64,000 nt of DNA from Legionella qingyii (GTDB lineage: Bacteria; Pseudomonadota; Gammaproteobacteria; Legionellales; Legionellaceae). The notes below the pieces were generated by a model. The model saw only the letters and a list, made by a program, of their open reading frames with translations. It was not told the origin of the DNA and ran no database searches. Positions 45,826 to 56,130 of this stretch are shown piece after piece. The translations under genes and the position numbers were made by a program. The DNA is taken from assembly GCF_003184185.1 (NCBI RefSeq), contig NZ_QHJG01000001.1:219413-283412 (forward strand), written 5' to 3'. Within the stretch, counting starts at the first letter, position 1; each line of letters begins with the position of its first letter.

Positions 45826-48348
45826 ATGACAACAAAAAAAGCGAATATCAACAAACATGATCTACTTCAAATTCTGAGATCAGTTCCAGATTTATATCTC
45901 ATATTGAGTCCAAAGTTTGAAATTATAGATGCCAGTGATGCTTACATCAAAGCTACTATGGTTAATAGAAAAGATGTGATTGGAAGAAATCTCTTTGAGG
46001 TTTTCCCTGATAATCCGAACGATCTGAATGCGACTGGATCCCGAAATCTGCACAATTCATTAGAAAATGTTCTAAAAAATAAAGTGTCTGATGCGATGGC
46101 TGTGCAAAAATATGATATTCCCTGTGATAATCTAGATGCGAATAGCTTCGAGGTGCGTTATTGGAGCCCTATAAATACACCAGTCTTTGATGAGAATCAG
46201 CAAATAAAGTACATCATTCATCGAGTTGAAGATGTTACAGACTTTATTCATCTTAAAGAACTTGGAACGAAACAGAAAGAGCTTAATGACATATTGAAAT
46301 CTCGTGCTGGAAAAATGGAGCAAGAGATTTATCAAAGAGCGCAAGAAATTCAAGAAACTAATAAAGAACTACGTTTGGCAAAGGAATTAGCAGAACAGGC
46401 CAATCAAGCAAAAAGTGCCTTTTTGGCGACCATGAGTCATGAAATTCGAACCCCTCTAAATGGTGTAATAGGGATGACTAGCTTGCTTGAAGATACCCCT
46501 TTATCTGAAGAGCAAATAGAGTATGTAAAATCCATTCGAATATCCGGGGAGACTTTGTTAAATCTCATTAATGATATTCTTGATTTTTCTAAAATTGAAT
46601 CAGGTTATTTTGAGCTCGATTACGTAGACTTTGATATCAGGCAAGTGATTGAAGATACTTTAGAGATTGTGGCATACAAGGCTCATGCGAAAAATTTAGC
46701 AGTAGGAGCTTTAATTGATAAAGATGTTCCCTCTTGGGTTAATACAGATTCCTCTCGTTTAACTCAGATATTAATCAATTTATTAAGTAATGCCATCAAA
46801 TTTACCCAGCAAGGACAAATTGAGGTAAACGTAACACGTAAAAAAAATAAAGATAAGAAATCTAAAGACTATATAACGTTACTATTTGAAGTAAAAGACA
46901 CGGGACTTGGGATTGCTCCTGAGGTGATGGGGCGTCTTTTTAAATCATTTTCTCAAGGTGATCCCTCTGTTTCACGTAAATATGGAGGTACTGGTTTAGG
47001 TTTGGTTATATCCAAACGTTTGTCTGAATTTCTAGGGGGGGAGATTGGAGTAGAGAGTAGGCCCGGAAAAGGGAGTTGCTTTTGGTTTACTATAAAAGTT
47101 AAGGAAGTCGTTTCAAATTCACCCAAAGTTATGGAATATTTTCTCCCTCGACTCAAAGGAATGCATATGTTGGTTGTGGATGATAATGAAATCAATCGCA
47201 ATATATTTAAAGCGCAATTGGAAGCATGGGGAATAAGTTGTGATGTTGTAAATGATGGTTTTGAGGCTCTTAACAAACTCACCTCTGTTAAAAATAAAGT
47301 GAATCCTTATCAAATGATATTGCTGGACTATAATATGCCTGGCATGGATGGCTTGGAGTTGGCTTCAAAAATTTTAGAAATAAAGGAATTTGCAGAAACA
47401 CCTATGCTGTTAGCGACTTCTTTAGGATTGCCAATTGCGAGAGAGCGTTTAGATGAGCTGAATATTAGTGCATGTATATCTAAACCAGTCCGACAATCCA
47501 AATTATATGAGGTGATCATATCTGTATTGAAGAATACATCGAAGACCGAAAAACTTGAATCCGTAGTTAAGATGGATAAGCCAACCGTTATCGAGAAAAA
47601 CGCCTCGATCTTGTTAGTTGAGGATCATTCAATAAATCAAAAAGTTGCGATACATGTATTTGAGCGCCTCGGTTATAAACGGATTGATCTGGCCAATAAT
47701 GGTTTAGAAGCTTTAGCGGCGTTTAATACGAAAACGTACGATTTAATTTTTATGGACTGTCAAATGCCAGAAATGGACGGGTATACAGCAACGGGTAGAA
47801 TTCGAAATATAGAACAATCTAAAGGATTAAATCGTGTACCAATAATTGCAATGACCGCTCATGCACTAAAAGGAGATAGAGAAGTATGCTTAAAAGCAGG
47901 CATGGATGATTATCTTGCAAAGCCTATAAGTCTTCCAGAGTTAGAGCGAATTATGCTTCGGTGGTTGGCCAATAAGCCATCAAAAATTTCTATGAATACA
48001 TCAGCTAGTAATTATGATAATGGATTTGATATTGAACGTCTGCAACTTATATTTGGAGGTGATAACGCGGCAATCGAAGGATTTATTGATGTTTTTTTTG
48101 TGCAAGCAAAAATACTTTTAAATGATTTATTGGTTGTATTAGAAGCAAGAGATTATCTTTCCTCCAAAGAAACCTGTCATCGGTTAAAAGGTATGTGTGG
48201 GAATGCCGGTGCTATTAAGTTGTATCAGTTGTCTATAGAACAAGAGAAAATGATATTAAACAATCAGTGGTCAGAGGCAATTGCCTTGCATCAAGAATTG
48301 ATTCTGAGCTTAGAGGCTCTAAAATTCAAAAAAAAACACAGTGAATGA
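45826..48348 (+). CDS. Hybrid sensor histidine kinase (PAS-HisKA-HATPase-REC-REC-HPt)
   Basis: 840 residues, soluble (no membrane segments). A PAS domain lies at ~10-140 ([34 protein letters not shown]). A coiled coil leads to HisKA with [19 protein letters not shown] (His205), then HATPase with [20 protein letters not shown] and [16 protein letters not shown]. The first receiver (~455-560) has VVDDNEINR and [11 protein letters not shown]. The second (~590-715) has [22 protein letters not shown] and LAKPIS. The C-terminal HPt domain has [15 protein letters not shown] with its phospho-His. The full phosphorelay is in one chain, as in BarA/LuxQ-like kinases. A cytoplasmic signal is likely. Last gene of the operon. 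Confidence 0.92.
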   Translation: MTTKKANINKHDLLQILRSVPDLYLILSPKFEIIDASDAYIKATMVNRKDVIGRNLFEVFPDNPNDLNATGSRNLHNSLENVLKNKVSDAMAVQKYDIPCDNLDANSFEVRYWSPINTPVFDENQQIKYIIHRVEDVTDFIHLKELGTKQKELNDILKSRAGKMEQEIYQRAQEIQETNKELRLAKELAEQANQAKSAFLATMSHEIRTPLNGVIGMTSLLEDTPLSEEQIEYVKSIRISGETLLNLINDILDFSKIESGYFELDYVDFDIRQVIEDTLEIVAYKAHAKNLAVGALIDKDVPSWVNTDSSRLTQILINLLSNAIKFTQQGQIEVNVTRKKNKDKKSKDYITLLFEVKDTGLGIAPEVMGRLFKSFSQGDPSVSRKYGGTGLGLVISKRLSEFLGGEIGVESRPGKGSCFWFTIKVKEVVSNSPKVMEYFLPRLKGMHMLVVDDNEINRNIFKAQLEAWGISCDVVNDGFEALNKLTSVKNKVNPYQMILLDYNMPGMDGLELASKILEIKEFAETPMLLATSLGLPIARERLDELNISACISKPVRQSKLYEVIISVLKNTSKTEKLESVVKMDKPTVIEKNASILLVEDHSINQKVAIHVFERLGYKRIDLANNGLEALAAFNTKTYDLIFMDCQMPEMDGYTATGRIRNIEQSKGLNRVPIIAMTAHALKGDREVCLKAGMDDYLAKPISLPELERIMLRWLANKPSKISMNTSASNYDNGFDIERLQLIFGGDNAAIEGFIDVFFVQAKILLNDLLVVLEARDYLSSKETCHRLKGMCGNAGAIKLYQLSIEQEKMILNNQWSEAIALHQELILSLEALKFKKKHSE

Positions 48349-48547
48349 TCATAAGTGCAAAAAACGGAACCAGCATCAATCCGCTAACCGAGTTCGCTGC
48401 GGTTGATGCTAGCTTGAAAAAACTTCATTACAACAATGCTAACAATACATTGATGTGACGTGTTTTTTTAAGTTAATCGAACTAATATTATCTTAAATAT
48501 CAGATGAATTGATATTTAAGAACTTATTGTTCAAGGAATTGCTCATT

Positions 48548-49789
48548 ATGTTAGAAGAATTACTTTTTTTTACCATCTCATTATTGATTGGTTTACTAAT
48601 TGGCATTGAACGAGAACGTGGCCACCCTGAAGGAAGGCAATTTATTGGAGTTAGAAATTTTACATTATTATCGATGCTGGGCACTTTGGTTGCTGTATTG
48701 CAACAGACGACTCTTACTATAGCAGTAAGTTTTTTTGTTATAGGTATTTTGTTGCTAAATTATTATCAATCGATTATTAATCAGAAAAAAAGCAATAGTA
48801 TTGAAATTTTAACTCAAATTACAGCATGTTTCATTTTTTGTTTGGGTTATATGGTCCCAACATCTCCTTTTCTGGCAATTACATTGAGTGCGATTATTTT
48901 TCTTGTGCTCATTGAACGGCAACGGCTGCATATTTTGGCACGAGAAAAATTCAAACCTCATGAAATTGAAACAGTTATTATCTTGGTTATTTTTACTTTA
49001 GGGATTTTACCACTTCTTCCTGATCGCACATTTGATCCTTGGCATCTATTCAACCCCAAAGAGTTTGGCTTATTAATTGCAACAGTTGCAGCAATTCAAT
49101 TAGGAGGTTATATCGCAATCCATTTATTTGGTGAGCGCCTAGGAATTCCACTGACAGGATTTTTGGGGGGATTAGTTTCAAGTACTGCTGTTTTTGCTCA
49201 ATTGAATAATACATTAAAACGATATCCCGGATCCTGGAATGCTATTCTAGCTTCGGGACTGTTAGCCACGATTGCAATGTTAGTAGATGTACTCATTATC
49301 ATTTTGGTTGCGTCCCCAGATTTATTTATTTTTATTATTTGGCCTATAGTAGCAATGATTTGTAGCGGAGGGCTGCTTGCAGTTATTTTGCTTCATTTTC
49401 AAAAAAAACGAGTAAGAGAGAGAATATTATTAGCTACTCCTCTCAATTTATTATCCATAGTCCGTACTTCTATTATTATCGGACTATTATTGCTAATTAT
49501 TGCCATGGCGAAGCGAATTATTTTTGCTAAAGGCATTTTATTGATTTCATTTTTGGGTGGGCTTGTTGAAATTCACGGTGTTTCATTGGCAACAGCTTTG
49601 CTTTATTTAGCAAATCAAATCCATATAGATGATGCACGCTTCATGGTATACATCGCTATTTTTGCTAGTTATATATCAAAAATAACTTTAGTCTGGTGTT
49701 TCACGCCTGCTCGCTTTGCTTTTTACGCCTCTATGTTGTTACTTGGAATGTTAGCCTGTGGTGTTATCATCTATTGCATTGGTCTTTAA
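48548..49789 (+). CDS. MgtC/SapB-DUF4010 family membrane protein
   Basis: 413 residues from the ATG at 48548 (MLEELLFFTISLLIGLLIG), with AAGGAA upstream. A TTG at 48509 is unlikely. The N-terminal ~140 residues match MgtC/SapB: IGLLIGIERERGHPEGRQ, then FIGVRNFTLLSMLGTLVAVL. The larger C-terminal part, with about ten further membrane helices, matches DUF4010 (KEFGLLIATVAAIQLGGYI; PLTGFLGGLVSSTAVFAQL). An inner-membrane protein of unknown activity; MgtC relatives help intracellular growth at low Mg2+. Apparently monocistronic. Confidence 0.85.
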   Translation: MLEELLFFTISLLIGLLIGIERERGHPEGRQFIGVRNFTLLSMLGTLVAVLQQTTLTIAVSFFVIGILLLNYYQSIINQKKSNSIEILTQITACFIFCLGYMVPTSPFLAITLSAIIFLVLIERQRLHILAREKFKPHEIETVIILVIFTLGILPLLPDRTFDPWHLFNPKEFGLLIATVAAIQLGGYIAIHLFGERLGIPLTGFLGGLVSSTAVFAQLNNTLKRYPGSWNAILASGLLATIAMLVDVLIIILVASPDLFIFIIWPIVAMICSGGLLAVILLHFQKKRVRERILLATPLNLLSIVRTSIIIGLLLLIIAMAKRIIFAKGILLISFLGGLVEIHGVSLATALLYLANQIHIDDARFMVYIAIFASYISKITLVWCFTPARFAFYASMLLLGMLACGVIIYCIGL

Positions 49790-49989
49790 TTCAAGTAATA
49801 AGCCCATTTTCTAATAACCTAGTTTAATACAGTCCAAATCCAAATGATAATTCTGTACTATCCGGCCGGACTCTCTGGTGCAATGAATTACGTAAGCAAG
49901 TTAACTGAATATATTTATGTCGTGGGCAAACATCTAAGAATAACCCGGAAGAAATTGTAAAGAGAGGCTGCAAGTTGGTTGTTTAATAA

Positions 49990-50033
49990 GTATCGATTGA
50001 TTTTACTCATTTCCAGAATTAATCAATCGATAC
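49990..50033. terminator. Long inverted repeat between convergent genes
   Basis: Perfect 13-bp arms GTATCGATTGATT (49990-50002) and AATCAATCGATAC (50021-50033) with an 18-nt gap, between the MgtC-like gene and the multi-TM gene that converge here. It has no T-run, so it may be a bidirectional stop or a protein-binding dyad. Confidence 0.5.
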
Positions 50034-50062
50034 GTACCGCGTTGATTCAAAAACCTCCTCAT

Positions 50063-51712
50063 TTATAGCGAGGATGTCAAAACTGTTCTTCTCTCTAAAG
50101 TAGAGTCAGAATTGTTCTCTTCACCCAACCCCGTTTCAAAAAATCTTAACCCAGCTTGCCTAATTTTAGAGTTATTAGGTTTGGGATAATTTTCTGATGC
50201 TGGTAATAGAGTATTATTTTGAACTGCATCAGAAGTATGGCTTTGACTCATTTTGTCTATCAGTGGCTCCATCTGTGTAGGATGTTGAGTCGATTTTTTG
50301 CTATTAAAAACGCTAGGCCAAGTAAAAGCTATCGATACGAATACTAAAATGACTGGAGACAATATTGCCATGGTAATGGTTAATGCAAGTTTTGCCCCTA
50401 TTGCTTCTCCCATAGTTTCACCAACATGAATTCCGCTTCGTATTCCTCCGGCAACAGAATAAGCAAGAGAGTCACCTACCAAAGCACATAATTTGAGTAT
50501 ATTGATGGCCCCATACTTTATTTTTTGTGCTTTTGTTTGGCCTTCTTCCAGTGGTTGATATATTGATTCAAATTTTTCTTTGAGATCGACATACGTTTTC
50601 GGGTTAAAGACTTTATATACTTGTGAAAAAGTATTAACAACCATGGTTGTCGAAGTACATATCATAGCGATAACATGTGCTAAATGAGTATCCGGAGTAG
50701 CACCTAAAGCATTAAATAGCTTATTAACCCCTGATACAGTAGTAAACCAAGTGAGCGTCGCATAAACAGCTAAAAAGATTGTACTTACGAATCCTAATAA
50801 GACACATCGCAAAAGACCATAGGGTTTTTTATAATCCTCAATAAAAAGATTTTTAAATTTTGCATAATTTTCACGTATGCCTACAGCTTGAAACGAATAA
50901 AAAGAAATCGCTGCAATCAGGGCTAACCCAATCGTAACTGCCAAAACCAGAGGGTTGGCGGCGAGCATACCTGCCCCCAAAAAATTGAGAAGTCCTACGA
51001 GACCGGCATATCCAGAAATGCCGGCAGAAATACATGCCAACAAGGTCACGATACCAAAAAATAATTTCTGACCTCTATCGAAAACCGTTTTTTCTTTTAT
51101 ATTTTCCTCAAGGGTCTTAAACGTTTTTTGTTTTTGAGGCTGAAAGCCAGCGCTATCAAGCATGGCTTGCCCACGACTTAATAAGCAAACTATTCCATTA
51201 CATAAGGAAAGTATTATCGCTAAGCCGAGGCTAATGCCAAAGGGAGCTCCTAAAGTACTTAATAATCCCAGGCAAAATACCATACAAAGGGCCATGGAGG
51301 TAACGACTTTGCCAATGACTAATGGCACTCCCTTTAAGAGCCTATTTCTATTTTGAGTTGGGGTTCTCGTAAATTCTTGGTTATTGCAAGAACAGGTGGC
51401 AATTTGTAAGACCTCTTGCTTAGATAATCTTTTTCCACCCGAAAGTATCTCTCCCCACTTAAATGTAAGGAAACTCCAAAAATGGTGGGAAAACGGACGT
51501 TCTAGAAGATCTGTTATTCGAAGATCCCCATTGAGAATGGCTTGTTGGACCTTTTGTGATTCTTTTTCAGTAAATTGATATTGGTTAAACGAAGCAATAA
51601 TCCAATCTTTTTGAGTACGAAATTTTCTTCTTAAAACCATTATAACTTCAGGACGTTTATAATTAGTAAAATCGATTTGCTCTTGTTCTAATAAACTAAC
51701 TACTTTTTCCAT
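50063..51712 (-). CDS. Multi-spanning membrane protein, effector candidate
   Basis: 549 residues from the ATG at 51712 (MEKVVSLLEQEQ), with GAAGGG upstream. A start at 51742 has none. A soluble N-domain (~1-130) contains a Cys-rich spot (ATCSCNN). It is followed by about eight hydrophobic segments (IGKVVTSMALCMVFCLGLLS; LGLAIILSLCNGIVCLLS; GLALIAAISFYSFQ; LGFVSTIFLAVYATLTW; LTITMAILSPVILVFVSIAF). The last ~90 residues are polar (SKKSTQHPTQMEPL; EENNSDSTLERRTVLTS). No transporter signature. The polar, Glu-containing tail after a membrane core is common among Legionella effectors that go to host membranes. Function unknown. Confidence 0.7.
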   Translation of the reverse strand: MEKVVSLLEQEQIDFTNYKRPEVIMVLRRKFRTQKDWIIASFNQYQFTEKESQKVQQAILNGDLRITDLLERPFSHHFWSFLTFKWGEILSGGKRLSKQEVLQIATCSCNNQEFTRTPTQNRNRLLKGVPLVIGKVVTSMALCMVFCLGLLSTLGAPFGISLGLAIILSLCNGIVCLLSRGQAMLDSAGFQPQKQKTFKTLEENIKEKTVFDRGQKLFFGIVTLLACISAGISGYAGLVGLLNFLGAGMLAANPLVLAVTIGLALIAAISFYSFQAVGIRENYAKFKNLFIEDYKKPYGLLRCVLLGFVSTIFLAVYATLTWFTTVSGVNKLFNALGATPDTHLAHVIAMICTSTTMVVNTFSQVYKVFNPKTYVDLKEKFESIYQPLEEGQTKAQKIKYGAINILKLCALVGDSLAYSVAGGIRSGIHVGETMGEAIGAKLALTITMAILSPVILVFVSIAFTWPSVFNSKKSTQHPTQMEPLIDKMSQSHTSDAVQNNTLLPASENYPKPNNSKIRQAGLRFFETGLGEENNSDSTLERRTVLTSSL

Positions 51713-51893
51713 TACGATAAATCCCTTCTTAATGCAAAGCATGTAGCTTATTTATAATTTCACAAGAATTCCATTTAAATTTTTAAAAAATTAATTATCA
51801 AAGGTAGGATATCGAAATTATTTTGATTAGAAAGATTTGACATACTTTGCGAGTTACATTCTAATCGTATTTTTTTACATGATATGGACAATC

Positions 51894-53264
51894 ATGGCAT
51901 TTTTGAATTTTCTAAAACCAGCTCCTTTTCTTAATGAAATTCAGGATAAAACCGTTGTTAAACAACAATATCGTTATTGGCGTATTCGCACCTTTTATGC
52001 CATGTATATAGGGTATGTTTTGTTTTATTTTACGCGAAAAAGTTTTACCTTCGCCATGCCGGCATTACAAAGCTCCTTGGGAATGTCCAAAACTGAACTG
52101 GGAATGATTGCGAGCATTTTGAGTTTAAGTTATGGCATCAGCAAATTTTTGAGTGGGATTCTTGGCGATAAGTCAAATCCTCGTTATTTAATGGCGATTG
52201 GGCTAATTTTGACGGGTGTTGCCAATATTTTGTTTGGATTGTCTTCCACCTGGTGGTTATTCGCTATTTTTTGGGGATTGAATGGTTGGTTTCAAGGATG
52301 GGGGTGGCCAGGATGTACTAAATTATTAACACATTGGTATTCTCAATCCGAACGTGGGCGCTGGTGGAGTATTTGGAATACATCTCATAATGTTGGTGGT
52401 GCATTAATTCCATTGATTGTTGCTATGTGCGCGCAGTATTACGGCTGGCGTTCAGCGATGTTTGTGCCTGGGATCATCTGCATTTTAGGAGGAATTTTTT
52501 TAATTAATCGTTTAAGAGATACTCCGCAATCGCTTGGTTTACCTGCGATAGAGCAATATCGAGGGGATTTTTCTGGTTTATCCAATCATCACCAAGAAAA
52601 AACAGAACTCTCAGTCAAAGAAATTCTTTGGAATTATGTGTTAAGCAACCCATATATTTGGATACTGTCCATTTCTTATTTGTTTATTTATATTGTGCGA
52701 ACGGCCATTAATGATTGGAGCATGCTGTACTTAACAGAAGTGAAGGAGTATTCCTTAATCACAGCAGGGAGTTGTGTCATATGGTTTGAGGTTGGTGGTT
52801 TTTTTGGAAGTCTGGCTGCCGGCTGGCTTTCTGATAAAATATTTCATGGTAAACGCAACCCAATCAATGTACTCTTTACTGCTGGTGTATTTGTCACTTT
52901 ATTGCTATTTACGTTGACTAGGGGATATACACCATTCCTCGATTCTTTGTTTCTTTTTTTCTTTGGTTTTTTTATCTTTGGACCCCAAATGATGATTGGT
53001 ATGGCGTGTGCGGAGTTGGCTCATAAAAAAGCAGCCGCGACTGCAACTGGCTTTGCCGGGTTTTTTGCGTATTGTTTAGGTGCTGTTATGGCTGGGGCTC
53101 CCTTGGGTGCAATTATCAAAAATTACGGCTGGGATAATTTCTTCCTTACTTTGTTTATTTGCTGCTTGATTCCATTTCTTTTGATGCTGCCAATTTGGCA
53201 TGTAAAAGCTCATCCAAGGTATCGTAAATCAGAATTTTCAGGCAAATCTGAGTTTGCTTCGTGA
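51894..53264 (+). CDS. MFS organophosphate:phosphate antiporter-like protein (UhpC/GlpT type)
   Basis: About 456 residues from the ATG at 51894 (MAFLNFLKPAPFLNEIQDK). A TTG at 51837 would add an odd hydrophobic stretch. Twelve membrane segments. Typical OPA features: YWRIRTFYAMYIGYVLFYFT, RKSFTFAMPALQSSLGMSKT, NGWFQGWGWPGCTKLLTHWY and SERGRWWSIWNTSHNVGGAL. These Trp-rich motifs and the Arg/Lys pair in TM1 match UhpC/UhpT/GlpT, which exchange sugar or glycerol phosphates for phosphate. UhpC is a sensor in E. coli, but no UhpAB pair is nearby, so a transport role is likelier. Confidence 0.88.
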   Translation: MAFLNFLKPAPFLNEIQDKTVVKQQYRYWRIRTFYAMYIGYVLFYFTRKSFTFAMPALQSSLGMSKTELGMIASILSLSYGISKFLSGILGDKSNPRYLMAIGLILTGVANILFGLSSTWWLFAIFWGLNGWFQGWGWPGCTKLLTHWYSQSERGRWWSIWNTSHNVGGALIPLIVAMCAQYYGWRSAMFVPGIICILGGIFLINRLRDTPQSLGLPAIEQYRGDFSGLSNHHQEKTELSVKEILWNYVLSNPYIWILSISYLFIYIVRTAINDWSMLYLTEVKEYSLITAGSCVIWFEVGGFFGSLAAGWLSDKIFHGKRNPINVLFTAGVFVTLLLFTLTRGYTPFLDSLFLFFFGFFIFGPQMMIGMACAELAHKKAAATATGFAGFFAYCLGAVMAGAPLGAIIKNYGWDNFFLTLFICCLIPFLLMLPIWHVKAHPRYRKSEFSGKSEFAS

Positions 53265-53313
53265 TTGGCTCCTCTAGCTGAGCCAGTACAAATAAAGGGT
53301 GGTGCTATTAATG

Positions 53314-53336
53314 AAGTCGCCAGAATGTGGCGACTT
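53314..53336. repeat. Hairpin after the UhpC-like gene
   Basis: Arms AAGTCGCC and GGCGACTT around AGAATGT, 50 bases after the transporter stop codon. Strong stem but no T-run. Confidence 0.45.
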
Positions 53337-53458
53337 AGCAAATCTAATGGAATAACGAAAGGGAAATATAATCTCAATTGAGATTAGACAATCGGTCCTG
53401 AAGTTCTTTTACACTATAAATAGCCGTCAAAATGCTGTAGGGGTAGAGTCAAGTAAGT

Positions 53459-53560
53459 GTCCGCTAACCGGGCTAATTCTTGTTGCGATGAACCGCTTTT
53501 TTTGCAGTAGTAATGGACTAAATTGGCAATTTGTTCAAATGGAATTAAATTCAGCAATTG
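53459..53560 (-). pseudogene. hipB remnant (helix-turn-helix part only)
   Basis: The minus strand encodes FEQIANLVHYYCKKSGSSQQ followed by ELARLAD. The intact HipB at 63471-63695 reads HEIANLVHYYRKHSGLSQQ and ELARLAG. DNA identity is high over about 80 bases and stops abruptly on both sides. No start codon and no remaining antitoxin body. Third trace of this module in the window. Confidence 0.8.
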
Positions 53561-53733
53561 AAGGCTGCATTTGTAGACATATTAAAAATGCCTGGGACCA
53601 AGGGGACAAGTAGGGCATCCATGCCATAACAGGTTAGCCACGTCCCCACCTTGTTTTGCAACCTTGGGACGTATGGGACACAGATAATCCCTGCACTTAG
53701 TTAATAACTCTAAAAGTTATCATTGATTCGCAG

Positions 53734-53755
53734 TTCGCAATTCGCGAATTGCGAA
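53734..53755. repeat. Perfect 22-bp palindrome
   Basis: TTCGCAATTCG followed directly by its reverse complement, with no spacer. It lies 80 bases before the small gene at 53817. Possible operator or recombination site. Confidence 0.55.
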
Positions 53756-53834
53756 TTTGTGCCTAGGTATTCGCCAAAGGTATGATGGTTTGAACTACTA
53801 CAGATAATAAGATACGTTGAGTTTGCATTTAAAA

Positions 53835-54023
53835 ATGCATGATATTTGCATCCCCCAAGAGCAATTATATTTATTACTCAATCGAGTACGAAAAGTGCGC
53901 ATTATTGACGCTAATGATCATTTCTTTGAATTTCTTGAGGCTCCCCCTTTAGAACTTATTCCTGTGTACCAAGCTCTAAAAATCAAGTGGCATAAAAAAT
54001 TTCAGCATCGTTCTAATTTGTAG
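53835..54023 (+). CDS. Small hypothetical protein
   Basis: 62 residues from the ATG at 53835 (MHDICIPQEQLYLLLNRVRK). A TTG at 53817 is the alternative. It contains RIIDANDHFFEFLEAPP and a basic end (KIKWHKKFQHRSNL). No RBS stands out. It may be a real small soluble protein or the tip of a lost larger gene in this scarred region. Confidence 0.4.
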   Translation: MHDICIPQEQLYLLLNRVRKVRIIDANDHFFEFLEAPPLELIPVYQALKIKWHKKFQHRSNL

Positions 54024-54033
54024 TGCCTCAATT

Positions 54034-54755
54034 TTAGCAATTTGTTGTTTTATATAAATATTTTTGAATTTCTTTCCGAAGTCGAGACAGATTCAGTAAT
54101 GCCCACTCTGCGCAACCAACGTATTGTTCTAATCCAATGTTGAGCCATATACGCTTGGTGTCCTCGGTTAAAACTCCATTGACGCGAGATGTTTAGGCAG
54201 TCTTAGCGTTTTACTAAACGATGTTCTGGAGGCCTCAGTTGCTTTTTGGGCCTCGAGTGCTTCTCTTTGCACCTGGATATCCTGTTTAATATAATTAATA
54301 GGCTGTTCGTCACTATCATAGTTTACTTCAATTTCAGCATAGTCCAGCTCTAATTTTTCTTGGATTACGAACAAGATACGATATAGATCGCCGTCTTCAG
54401 CAAGACGTTTCTTACCCAAATTTTTTTTAAGTTTCTGTAGTAAATCCATTACCTTTGCTTTTGGTGAAGGTTCAACGTCTGCTTGAAGTATAGATCCATA
54501 AGATCCATAGTATTTATCAAAGCTTTGGTTGTGCACACTAGCTAGCGCATTTTGCACTTCATCGCCATGGTTAGTTGCCCATCTGAATGAAAAAAAACGT
54601 CCTATGGAGCCGCCCCAGACATAGGGTCGGCAAAATATTGATGAATAAGCTCCGGAGTATTTAAATAGCAATTTTTTGGCTATTTCAAACTCGTCATTTT
54701 CTTTTTCTAATCTCTTCCATACAGTGCACCAATATTGAATCGATTGACCGGACAT
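54034..54755 (-). pseudogene. Frameshifted effector-like gene
   Basis: 54168-54755 encodes 195 residues from an ATG with AAGGTG upstream: MSGQSIQYWCTVWKRLEKEN, PYVWGGSIGRFFSFRWATNH, and a charged C-terminal half. It stops right after KHLASMEF. Shifted by one base, the frame continues GVLTEDTKRIWLNIGLEQYV and WALLNLSRLRKEIQKYLYKT, and ends at 54034. The smooth continuation implies one frameshift in a gene of ~240 codons; a natural shorter protein is the alternative. GGSIGRFFSFRW...NH is a motif I associate with Legionella effector-type proteins, without a name. Confidence 0.55.
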
Positions 54756-54912
54756 TTTTCACCTTGACCATTAATTTGCCTTCGAATTGTACGGTTAAAT
54801 TAAAAAATTGTCAAATGTGGGTTCTACTCCAAATAAGCACATCATTACTCATAAGTATCAATAACTTCTATTCAGCTCAATAATTTGTATACTACCCACT
54901 CCAAATATCAGG

Positions 54913-55440
54913 ATGATGAATATGAGTTGGGCAGCAGACGAGATGAAAACGGTTAATTTAGGAGACAAAAGACTTCATAGTCGCTTACTTTCTTTATTTG
55001 ATAAATTAGGAAATTCGCCTAATTTAAGTATTCCTGCAGCGTGCGGAGGCTGGCACGAAACAAAAGCAGCCTATCGTTTTTTCGACCATGAGGAAGTGAC
55101 TACAGAAAGCATTTTAAAACCCCATATAGAATCGACTTTTTCTCGAATGAAACAACACTCCATTGTGCTTTTATTGCAAGATACCACAACGCTTAACTTC
55201 ACGGGACAAAAAGAACGGGAAGATATTGGCCCCATTAATCATGAAAAGCATTTAGGCTTACTACTTCACCCCATTTTAGCGGTTACGCCAGAAAGGCTGT
55301 GCTTAGGTGTTTTGGATACTTATCATTGGGCAAGGGAAAAAGTACGGCATCGAACTACTCGAGAAAAAGCCGTGATAATCATAAAGTTCCTTTGGAAGAG
55401 AAAGAGAGCTATGTTCTCCAAATAATTATAGCCTTTTAAA
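54913..55440 (+). pseudogene. Truncated Tn5/IS4-type transposase
   Basis: The N-terminal 170 residues match Tn5 (IS50) transposases: WAADEMKTVNLGDKRLHSRL, IPAACGGWHETKAAYRFFDH and LLQDTTTLNFTGQ with the first catalytic Asp of the DDE triad. After TTREKAVII the frame shifts. The +1 frame continues KVPLEEKESYVLQ, matching the usual EEKESYRWL, but the sequence ends soon after. Full-length proteins have ~450 residues, so the second and third catalytic residues are missing. No inverted repeats were identified. Confidence 0.8.
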
Positions 55441-55463
55441 AATTATAACTTTATAAATGGGTA

Positions 55464-55943
55464 TTACTCGTGCAATTGTTTGTAAAATTCATCAAACTGG
55501 CTTTTTGTTTCTTTACTAAGTCGTTTAATTTCTTTTTGATTTTCCCATAATTTTTTTATGGCATTTTTTAACATGTTATCTTTTTGTCCAACTTTTAATG
55601 AAATAGCCCATAAGTCTATGGCTTCGCAGGGTGTTGTTTGCAACTCAAAGCTATTTAGAGCTATTTTGAATATTTTTCGAGCATCATTGCTTAATTTACT
55701 CTGTTTACGATCAGACTGAAGTTGTCGTTGTTTTATTTGATAACAGATTTCATTATGAAAATATAGGGAATCTTTACGATGCCTTTTATATTGTGTGAAA
55801 ACGGATTTAAATTTAACTATATAACATAAAGAACTTGAGTGGGTATCGAACTCATGAAAAATAGAATTTAAACTTTCTTTTATATCCCTCGCATCGACAC
55901 AAATCGGATTAATAATTATTTTGTAATTTTTATCAATTAACAT
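55464..55943 (-). CDS. Hypothetical protein, 159 aa
   Basis: Soluble, basic and helical: MLIDKNYKIIINPICVDARD at the start, then FKSVFTQYKRHRKDS, and a C-terminal coiled region (IKKLWENQKEIKRLSKETKS). No RBS, motif or signal peptide recognised. It sits between the dead transposase and the Fic gene and may be passenger DNA from the same event. Confidence 0.55.
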   Translation of the reverse strand: MLIDKNYKIIINPICVDARDIKESLNSIFHEFDTHSSSLCYIVKFKSVFTQYKRHRKDSLYFHNEICYQIKQRQLQSDRKQSKLSNDARKIFKIALNSFELQTTPCEAIDLWAISLKVGQKDNMLKNAIKKLWENQKEIKRLSKETKSQFDEFYKQLHE

Positions 55944-56130
55944 ATATCATATCAAAGGATTTTCTTTATTTGGTACCCAATATACTGAAGCAATATTCAT
56001 TTGTGACTCGTCCATGAGTTTGTTTAATTATAGCATAGGTAATGCATTTGGATTCTTATGAAAAATTGAGTAATTACCTTCTGGGGGTTCTGGTTCATGA
56101 CAAAATCCTAAAAGCTAAAAAAGCTACTAA

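Larger units (their letters stand above)
53265..53816. other. Gene-free scarred stretch
   Basis: About 550 bases holding a hairpin (53314-53336), a HipB remnant (53459-53560) and a 22-bp perfect palindrome (53734-53755). No intact gene. Confidence 0.5.
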
